Below, piece after piece: positions 58,047 to 64,000 of a stretch of 64,000 nucleotides of DNA. Under the pieces are notes generated by a model that ran no database searches, was not told the DNA's origin, and saw only the letters and a list, made by a program, of their open reading frames with translations. This DNA comes from Cohaesibacter celericrescens (GTDB lineage Bacteria > Pseudomonadota > Alphaproteobacteria > Rhizobiales > Cohaesibacteraceae), in assembly GCF_002866925.1 (NCBI RefSeq), contig NZ_PKUQ01000047.1:1-64000 (forward strand). The letters run 5' to 3'. How positions within the stretch are numbered: position 1 is the stretch's first letter; each line of letters begins with the position of its first letter. A program made the translations under genes and the position numbers.

Positions 58047-59065
58047 TGATGGCCGAGATGACAATGGTAGAAGCCATCCGTGATGCGATGGATATCAAAA
58101 TGGGTCAGGACAAAGACGTCGTGGTCTTTGGTGAGGATGTCGGCTATTTCGGTGGCGTGTTCCGCTGTACTGCTGGTTTGCAAGAAAAATATGGCACAAA
58201 CCGCGTGTTCGACTGCCCGATCAATGAAAGTGGCATTGTTGGTGTTGGCATCGGTATGGCGGCTTATGGTCTTCGCCCCTGTGTTGAAGTGCAGTTTGCC
58301 GATTATATCTATCCCGCCTATGACCAGATTGTCTCAGAAGCTGCGCGTCTTCGCTATCGGTCCGCTGGCGATTTTACGGCTCCGATTACCATTCGCACGC
58401 CCTGTGGTGGTGGGATTTTTGGTGGTCAGACACATAGCCAAAGCCCCGAGGCGTTGTTTACGCATGTGGCCGGTCTCAAAACCGTCATCCCCTCCAATCC
58501 TTATGATGCAAAGGGCTTGTTGATTTCAGCCATTGAAGATGATGATCCTGTTATCTTTTTTGAACCCAAACGGCTTTATAACGGCCCGTTTGATGGCCAT
58601 CATGAACGCCCGTCACAAAGCTGGGCCGGGCATGCATGGGGAGAAGTGCCGCAAGGGCATTATACGGTGCCAATCGGCAAAGCTGCTGTTCGGCGAGAAG
58701 GGCAGGATGTCACTATTCTGGCCTATGGCACGATGGTGTATGTCGCCGAGGCGGCGGTGAATGAGACAGGCATTGATGCCGAAATCATCGATCTACGCAG
58801 CCTGTTGCCAATGGATATTGAAACCATCGAAACATCGGTCAACAAAACCGGACGCTGCATGATCGTGCATGAGGCAACCCTGACATCTGGGTTTGGTGCC
58901 GAGCTGGCCGCGCAAGTGCAGGAACGTTGTTTTTATCACCTTGAAGTGCCTATCGAGCGGGTGACCGGCTGGGACACCCCTTATCCGCATGCGCAGGAAT
59001 GGGACTATTTCCCCGGCCCCAAGCGTGTGGGCAAGGCGCTTGTTGCGATGATGGAGGAAATCTGA
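58046..59065 (+). CDS. bkdA2: Branched-chain 2-oxoacid dehydrogenase E1 beta
   Basis: Partner of E1 alpha in a heterotetramer; contributes to the ThDP site. The 339 residues include VVFGEDVGYFGGVFRCTAGL, the NESGIVGVGIGMAAYGLRP stretch and RTPCGGGIFGGQTHSQSPEA, all standard for BCKDH E1 beta, and the C-terminal transketolase-like domain (DVTILAYGTMVYVAEAA). The ATG overlaps the preceding TAA by one base, and another ATG follows directly. The end overlaps the E2 start in TGATG, so the three genes are translationally coupled. Confidence 0.95.
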
Positions 59066-60387
59066 TGGCACGTCATACCATAAAAATGCCAGATGTCGGC
59101 GAGGGCATAACCGAAGCCGAGATCGTTGAATGGACCGTGGCTGTCGGTGACTTTGTCAAGGAAGACGACATTTTGGCCGCGGTGATGACCGATAAGGCCA
59201 CCGTCGAAATTCCATCGCCTGTCACCGGTACAATCTCGGCTCTGAACGGGGACTTGGGCGCAATGACCCCTGTGGGCTCTGTTATTATTGAGTTGGAGGT
59301 GGATGGCGACGGCAATTCTGTGGACGTTGAAGAGGCGGCCGCAGATGTGCCGGTTCCGGAAAACCCTTCCGTGGTTGAGGATAGCAAGCCTTCAGTGAGG
59401 GACGCAGACCCAAAGGAACCGTTGCAGGCGGCGGCAATGGAAGCGATGACGCCGGTGGCAGCCCCGTTGCCAACCCGTGTTGTTGTGCCTTCGGCACCTC
59501 GGGCCGTGGGTGAAAAGCCCTTGGCCTCGCCCAGTGTGCGCCGCCGTGCGATGGATGCCGGTGTGCGGCTGGCCTATGTGGCAGGGTCGGGACCTGCGGG
59601 ACGCATCACGCACTCTGATCTGGATGCTTATCTGGATGGGGGCAATGCTGTCACTCCTCAACTGAGTGTGGCCATTGATCCGATCAAGACGGGCGTTGAA
59701 GAATGGAAGGTCATTGGCCTGCGGCGCAAAATCGCTGAGCGGATGCAGGACGCCAAGAGTCGCATTCCCCACATCACCTATGTGGAAGAAGTGGATGTGA
59801 GTGAACTGGAAAAATTGCGTAAGCATATGAATGATGCTGACAAGGCGGGGCAGGTTAAACTCACTATCTTGCCATTTGTCATGCGGGCGATGGTTTTGGC
59901 TGCACGGGAGGTGCCGAAAATCAGTGCGCATTTTGATGACGAGCAAAATGTTGTGAAACAATATGAAGCGGTGCATATCGGCATGGCCACCCAGACCGAT
60001 AGCGGTTTGATGGTGCCGGTTGTGCATCATGCCGAAGCCCGGGGGGTACGGGCCTTGGCCGAAGAAATCAGCCGTTTGGCAGGGATCGCACGGGATGGCT
60101 CGATTACCCGCGAGGAATTGACCGGTTCCACCATAACGCTTTCCAGCCTTGGTGCCATGGGCGGCATCGTCTCAACGCCAGTGATCAACAGCCCTGAAGT
60201 GGCGATTGTCGGTGTCAACAAGATTGCCGTGCGTCCGGTTTATCTGGATGGGGCGTTTGTGCCGCGTCAAATCATGAATCTGTCTTCCAGTTTTGACCAC
60301 CGCATAATTGACGGATGGGATGCGGCTGTTTTCATTCAGAAGATCAAAAGCCTGCTGGAGCATCCGGCATTGTTGTTTGTAGAATAG
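59065..60387 (+). CDS. bkdB: Branched-chain 2-oxoacid dehydrogenase E2 acyltransferase
   Basis: Core enzyme that moves the acyl group from E1 to coenzyme A. The 440 residues have one lipoyl domain (1-78, lipoyl lysine in VMTDKATVEIPSP), an Ala/Pro/Val-rich linker, an E1/E3-binding domain (about 152-190, ASPSVRRRAMDAGV and GPAGRITHSDLDAYL) and the catalytic domain (about 210-440) with the active histidine in SSFDHRIIDGWDAA. The start is the ATG at 59065 overlapping the E1 beta stop. One lipoyl domain fits BkdB rather than the multi-lipoyl pyruvate E2. Confidence 0.94.
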   Translation: MARHTIKMPDVGEGITEAEIVEWTVAVGDFVKEDDILAAVMTDKATVEIPSPVTGTISALNGDLGAMTPVGSVIIELEVDGDGNSVDVEEAAADVPVPENPSVVEDSKPSVRDADPKEPLQAAAMEAMTPVAAPLPTRVVVPSAPRAVGEKPLASPSVRRRAMDAGVRLAYVAGSGPAGRITHSDLDAYLDGGNAVTPQLSVAIDPIKTGVEEWKVIGLRRKIAERMQDAKSRIPHITYVEEVDVSELEKLRKHMNDADKAGQVKLTILPFVMRAMVLAAREVPKISAHFDDEQNVVKQYEAVHIGMATQTDSGLMVPVVHHAEARGVRALAEEISRLAGIARDGSITREELTGSTITLSSLGAMGGIVSTPVINSPEVAIVGVNKIAVRPVYLDGAFVPRQIMNLSSSFDHRIIDGWDAAVFIQKIKSLLEHPALLFVE

Positions 60388-60397
60388 GGAGCAGATC

Positions 60398-61807
60398 ATG
60401 AACAAAATACAGGGAGCAAAAAGCTGCGATCTGCTGATTTTGGGCGCGGGGCCGGGTGGTTATACGGCGGCTATTCGTGCCGGACAGGCAGGGTTAAAGG
60501 TTATCATCGTGGAAGGCGCAAAGGCTGGAGGCACCTGTCTCAATGTCGGCTGTATCCCTTCCAAGGCTCTGATTCATGCCGCTGAGGTGTTTCACAAGAC
60601 CAAAGGTCTTGAGGGTGGGCAAAACGTGCTGGGTATCTCGCTTGCAACGCCATCTATTGATCTTGCCAAGACCATCGGCTGGAAAGACGGCATTGTTGGC
60701 AGGTTGAACAAGGGTGTCGAAGGTCTGATGCTGAAGGCTGGCGTTGAGCGTGTCACGGGGTGGGGAGGGATGCTGGATGGCAAGACCTGCGAGGTGATGC
60801 AGGAAGAGGGGCCGATCCTGATACATGGTGAGCATGTGGTTTTGGCCACCGGATCCGAGCCGGTCGCATTGGCGTCCTTGCCGTTTGGTGGCAAAATCCT
60901 GTCCTCGACCGAGGCTTTGGCGCTTGAAGAGGTGCCAAAGCAGCTTGTGGTCGTGGGTGGTGGGTATATCGGTCTGGAATTGGGTACCGCTTTTGCCAAA
61001 CTCGGCTCGCATGTCACTGTTGTGGAGTCCGCTGATCACCTTTTGCCGCATTATGATCGCGACATCACGAAGGTTGTCGAGGCTTCTCTCAAAGAGCTTG
61101 GCGTGGAGATTCTGACCGGAGCAAAGGCCAAACAACTTACGCAGGATGGGGCTTGTTTGTTGGTCGATCTTTCTGATGGCAGGGAAGTATCCTTGCCTAG
61201 CGACAAGGTCTTGGTGACGGTTGGGCGCAAACCGCGGTTGGATGGTTGGGGGGCAAGCAACCTCTATCTCACCATGCGGGATGGATTTATCGCCATCGAT
61301 GACCAATGCCGCACTTCGATGACAGATGTGTTTGCTATTGGCGATGTTACAGGGGAACCTATGCTGGCCCACCGCGCTATCGCGCAAGGGGAGCTGGTGG
61401 CCGACATTGTTGCTGGTAAAATGCGGCGGTTCGATACGGTTTGTATCCCCGCGATCTGTTTTACGGACCCTGAAGTGGTGAGCGCTGGTTTGTCGCCGCA
61501 AGAGGCCATTGCGGCTGGTTTTGAGACAGTGGTTGGGCAGTTCCCCTTTGCGGCCAATGGTCGGGCGATGGCAACCGAGGCCGAGATCGGCTTTGTGCGT
61601 GTTGTCGCGCGCAAGGACAATCAGGTTGTGTTGGGCATTCAGGCGGTTGGGCGCGGGGTGGCGGAACTGTCGGCAGCCTTTGGGCTTGCCTTGGAAATGG
61701 GTGCGCGGCTGGATGATATTGCTGGCACCATTCATGCCCATCCAACGCAAGGAGAGGCCTTGCAAGAAGCAGCCTTTGCTGCAATGGGGCAACCACTGCA
61801 TATGTGA
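60398..61807 (+). CDS. lpdV: Dihydrolipoamide dehydrogenase (E3) of the bkd complex
   Basis: FAD disulfide oxidoreductase that reoxidises the E2 lipoyl group with NAD. The 469 residues have the FAD loop LILGAGPGGYTAAIRAGQAG, the redox pair in GGTCLNVGCIPSKAL, the NAD loop VVVGGGYIGLELGTAFAKLG and the active-site HAHPTQGEALQEAA at the C-terminus (glutamine and glycine where HPTLSE is commoner). Last gene of the operon, 10 bp after E2; GGGAGCAGATC precedes the ATG. Confidence 0.93.
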   Translation: MNKIQGAKSCDLLILGAGPGGYTAAIRAGQAGLKVIIVEGAKAGGTCLNVGCIPSKALIHAAEVFHKTKGLEGGQNVLGISLATPSIDLAKTIGWKDGIVGRLNKGVEGLMLKAGVERVTGWGGMLDGKTCEVMQEEGPILIHGEHVVLATGSEPVALASLPFGGKILSSTEALALEEVPKQLVVVGGGYIGLELGTAFAKLGSHVTVVESADHLLPHYDRDITKVVEASLKELGVEILTGAKAKQLTQDGACLLVDLSDGREVSLPSDKVLVTVGRKPRLDGWGASNLYLTMRDGFIAIDDQCRTSMTDVFAIGDVTGEPMLAHRAIAQGELVADIVAGKMRRFDTVCIPAICFTDPEVVSAGLSPQEAIAAGFETVVGQFPFAANGRAMATEAEIGFVRVVARKDNQVVLGIQAVGRGVAELSAAFGLALEMGARLDDIAGTIHAHPTQGEALQEAAFAAMGQPLHM

Positions 61808-61891
61808 TGAGAGGTGGGGACAAGGGCAGACTTGGCAACGGGCTGATGGTGAGATATTGACGATCATGTTGTGCTCGTGCATATGAGGCAC

Positions 61892-62578
61892 ATGACAGTA
61901 CATCCGCCCAGCCTGACCCCGCCGATGATTGATTATGCCCCGCCTTTGGAGCCCTATCTTAGTGTGCTCCATCAGGACCTGAATATTGCCATTGTCGACA
62001 AGCCGTCTGGCTTGCTCAGTGTGCCCGGCAAGGCAGAGGAGCATTGGGATTGTCTTGAGTATCGCGCGCAACGGGTGCTCGGCGACAGTCGTATTGTGCA
62101 CCGGCTCGATATGGATACATCAGGCCTGATGGTGCTGGCGCGGGATCATTTCAGCCATAAGGGGCTGGGGCGTCAGTTTGAAAAACGCAAGATTGAGAAA
62201 AGTTATGTGGCGCGCGTTTGGGGCGTGATGGCACAAGACGAAGGATCTGTCGATCTGCCGCTGATTTGCGATTGGCCTAGCCGTCCAAAACAGAAGGTTT
62301 GCTTTGAACGGGGCAAATCTGCTCAAACGCACTGGCAAGTGCTCGACAGAGATGAACGCAGTACGCTGGTCCGGTTGACGCCTCATACCGGAAGGTCCCA
62401 TCAATTGCGGGTGCATATGCTTAGTCTTGGGCATGTGATCATGGGAGATCGCTTTTATGCCACGGGCGACGCCCTGCAATCCTCTGAGCGTTTGCTGCTG
62501 CACGCCGAACGCCTTCGGCTCATTCATCCCGTCAATAGTGACTGGATCGAGTTTGAAAGCCCGTGCCCCTTTGCATAG
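61892..62578 (+). CDS. RluA-family pseudouridine synthase
   Basis: Isomerises uridines in 23S rRNA and possibly tRNA. The catalytic motif HRLDMDTSGLMVLAR is present with its aspartate, as are VDKPSGLLSVPGK, EKSYVARVWG and TPHTGRSHQLRVHM. The length (228 residues) fits the short RluA branch without an S4 domain. The start is uncertain: ATG at 61883, 61892 or 61925 (MIDYAPPLE), with conservation beginning after the last one. It is likely read with the bkd operon by proximity (85 bp), though the functions are unrelated. Convergent with the secreted protein at 62606. Confidence 0.88.
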   Translation: MTVHPPSLTPPMIDYAPPLEPYLSVLHQDLNIAIVDKPSGLLSVPGKAEEHWDCLEYRAQRVLGDSRIVHRLDMDTSGLMVLARDHFSHKGLGRQFEKRKIEKSYVARVWGVMAQDEGSVDLPLICDWPSRPKQKVCFERGKSAQTHWQVLDRDERSTLVRLTPHTGRSHQLRVHMLSLGHVIMGDRFYATGDALQSSERLLLHAERLRLIHPVNSDWIEFESPCPFA

Positions 62579-62605
62579 GCTTTTGTTTCGGTGGATGTTT
62601 GGTTG

Positions 62606-63136
62606 CTATTGCTTTTTCCAGTTAATGACCAATGTATTGATCGCTTTTCCCGCTTGGCTTCGCCCCGATTGGGATTGGAATTTTCTGTCCCCTTGCAAAA
62701 TGAAAGTGACATGAATCTGGTTTTTATCATCCGCTCCAACCAGCTTCAGGCTTGTCGATTTGGTCTTGCCGGTTAGGGTAATCTTGGCCAAGTCTCCGCG
62801 TTGCAATATGGGCTTGCCGGTCACGGTCCCATTGCTCGTTTCTATCAGTGTGGATTGAAAACTTGTGGTTCCAGCCGCAGCGCCACATCGCCCGCTAATC
62901 GCAAGATTGCTTTTGTCCTGGTTGTATTTTGCGCTGATGCGGCAGGCGAGCGCCTCTTTTTTCGGAGTCTCGCCATGGGTTTTCAGGGTGCCCCTGCCTC
63001 TCCAATCGCCGTCAAGTTTGTGCAGGAAACTGCTGGCGTTAGCGTTTGAGATTGTCAGCGTGAAGCAGAGAAAGATTGTCAGCGTGAAGCCGAGAACAAG
63101 GACACTGAGGGCAAAAGACGGACGCAAAAATCTCAT
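62606..63136 (-). CDS. Secreted protein of unknown function linked to an RND exporter
   Basis: A 176-residue protein with a long signal peptide (cleavage near SNANA, residue 34) and a beta-rich mature part (LHKLDGDWRGRGTLKTHGET, CRISAKYNQD, CGAAAGTTSF). I do not recognise a family, although short proteins of this shape occur as conserved hypotheticals in alphaproteobacteria. Its ATG overlaps the stop of the RND gene (ATGA), so the two are co-translated and may act together at the envelope. The hydrophobic core of the signal peptide is encoded by a 24-bp tandem duplication. Confidence 0.72.
   Translation of the reverse strand: MRFLRPSFALSVLVLGFTLTIFLCFTLTISNANASSFLHKLDGDWRGRGTLKTHGETPKKEALACRISAKYNQDKSNLAISGRCGAAAGTTSFQSTLIETSNGTVTGKPILQRGDLAKITLTGKTKSTSLKLVGADDKNQIHVTFILQGDRKFQSQSGRSQAGKAINTLVINWKKQ
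63050..63097. repeat. 24-bp tandem duplication inside a signal peptide
   Basis: Two adjacent 24-bp units (63050-63073 and 63074-63097), each beginning GATTGTCAGCGTGAAGC, differ at only two bases. The repeat is in frame and gives the doubled FTLTI segment of the signal-peptide core. Confidence 0.9.
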
Positions 63137-64000
63137 TTTGATTTTCTTTCCAAGGCAAGCAAAAAACTGGGCAATATATATAAATCAGCCAAAAGAGCCA
63201 CAAATAGGGCCGTGATGACCAATTGTCCAAAGAGCACGACAGATGGCAATCCACTGAGTTGCGTCATACTAAGGCCAGCGACTAGCAGCAAGGTTGTTGC
63301 CAGAAACGCAGGTGTGATAGCCCATATGGCGTGGGCCATGGCATCGTTTGGCAGGATATCTTGATGGGTGCTCTGGGCTAGGCGATATTGGTTGAGTAGA
63401 TGAATGGAATTGTCGACCGCTATGCCAAAGGCAATCGTCAAGGCAATCACGGCGGTCATGCTTAGCGGTTTGTCGATTACCCAGAAATAGGCTTCAACCG
63501 TCAATATCGGAATGAGGTTTGGCAACATGAAGGCCAGCCCGACGCGAACCGAACGCATGATAATCATGATCGACAGAATGACGATTAACACGGCGCTGAT
63601 CAGCCCAGTGCGCAGGTCGCTAATGAGTTTTGGTGTTTCCTTGGCTGTCAACAAAGACAGGCCTGCAAGTTTGACTTTGCCGGATAAGCCATCTGCCTCC
63701 AGTTGTGCCAACAAGCCGTCCGTATAGCTGCTGATCTGTTCTGCGGCAAGCATGGTGCCTAACGGGATCGGAATTAGATAAGAAAGACCATTGTGGCTGA
63801 TGAAGCGACTTAGCATAATATTGTCTTTGGGCAGGGCTGTTCCGTCCAAATAGCGCATCATCTGCACAATGGGCTCTGCCTGAATAGGCTTGGTGAGTTG
63901 TTTGTTAAGCGAGGTGAGGATCGCGGTGAAGTCTTCCCTGTCGCTTTGGCTTAGGCCGCTTTTGCCATCGGGGTCTGCCAGAATGGCATAGAGCTGGCCA
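63133..64000 (-). CDS. RND-superfamily exporter, C-terminal part (cut by window edge)
   Basis: The reading frame runs open to the window end, so only the last 289 or so residues are seen. They hold about six membrane helices with the RND/SSD signature GIAVDNSIHLLNQYR and a preceding periplasmic stretch (GKVKLAGLSLLTAKETPK). The pattern fits the predicted RND exporter group (COG1033/MMPL-like), which often works with small secreted or lipoprotein-sorting partners, such as the coupled gene at 62606. The substrate is unknown and the N-terminal half lies outside the window. Confidence 0.82.
   Translation of the reverse strand, partial: GQLYAILADPDGKSGLSQSDREDFTAILTSLNKQLTKPIQAEPIVQMMRYLDGTALPKDNIMLSRFISHNGLSYLIPIPLGTMLAAEQISSYTDGLLAQLEADGLSGKVKLAGLSLLTAKETPKLISDLRTGLISAVLIVILSIMIIMRSVRVGLAFMLPNLIPILTVEAYFWVIDKPLSMTAVIALTIAFGIAVDNSIHLLNQYRLAQSTHQDILPNDAMAHAIWAITPAFLATTLLLVAGLSMTQLSGLPSVVLFGQLVITALFVALLADLYILPSFLLALERKSK

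Noticed and set aside
60494..62101. A 535-codon open frame antisense to lpdV
   Set aside because: Composition is rich in His, Arg, Gln and Pro as expected for an antisense shadow; the sense strand has a complete E3 enzyme.

Overview
The window (about 50% GC by eye) comes from a flagellated, chemotactic, Gram-negative alphaproteobacterium. The strongest evidence is a set of genes specific to that class: the CckA-CtrA relay members chpT and ctrA, the CtrA inhibitor sciP, the flagellar regulator flbD, an EipA (DUF1134) envelope protein, and clustered GANTC (CcrM methylation) sites. A Hyphomicrobiales-like or Rhodospirillales-like marine lineage fits, but I cannot name a genus. I see no rRNA, tRNA, CRISPR array, integrase or insertion sequence.

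Layout. 0-3.9 kb: two divergent drug-efflux genes (Bcr/CflA MFS and EmrE-type SMR), a gene-poor stretch, a dCMP deaminase and an unknown secreted protein. 3.9-9.3 kb: a complete arginine-to-spermidine operon (speA, carboxyspermidine dehydrogenase, nspC-type decarboxylase, speB). 9.5-21 kb: housekeeping genes (stand-alone trpB, ilvD, prfC, uup-type ABC-F) mixed with envelope and unknown genes, including eipA. 21.3-29.1 kb: chpT, a chemotaxis operon (hybrid cheA, cheW, cheY, cheB, cheR) and ctrA. 29.5-44.3 kb: fliI-fliJ, a hemG-pqiA-like pair, the minus-strand operon fliF-fliG-fliH-fliN-flbD-flhA, sciP, and fliK-flgD. 44.5-48.6 kb: mnmA, a HerA-like ATPase and an EamA transporter. 48.6-56.1 kb: a minus-strand signalling/transport module made of a DUF4212 small subunit, a sodium:solute symporter, a cNMP-CBS-DUF294 nucleotidyltransferase-like protein, an unknown membrane protein, a single-domain response regulator and a membrane pseudokinase-DEDDh exonuclease fusion. 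56.8-61.8 kb: the branched-chain 2-oxoacid dehydrogenase operon. 61.9-64 kb: a pseudouridine synthase, a secreted protein and the C-terminal part of an RND exporter cut by the window edge.

How it fits together. ChpT passes phosphate from CckA (not in this window) to CtrA. Two perfect tandem CtrA boxes sit just upstream of fliF, so CtrA should switch on the basal-body/export operon. That operon encodes FlbD, the sigma-54 activator, and a good -24/-12 promoter precedes fliK-flgD. SciP, which restrains CtrA, lies between the two flagellar operons. The ctrA-fliI intergenic region carries six GANTC sites, so methylation state probably times ctrA. The most intriguing less-characterised part is the 48.6-56.1 kb module, where a transporter is linked to second-messenger-type sensing domains and a membrane-anchored exonuclease whose kinase-like part has lost its phospho-accepting histidine.
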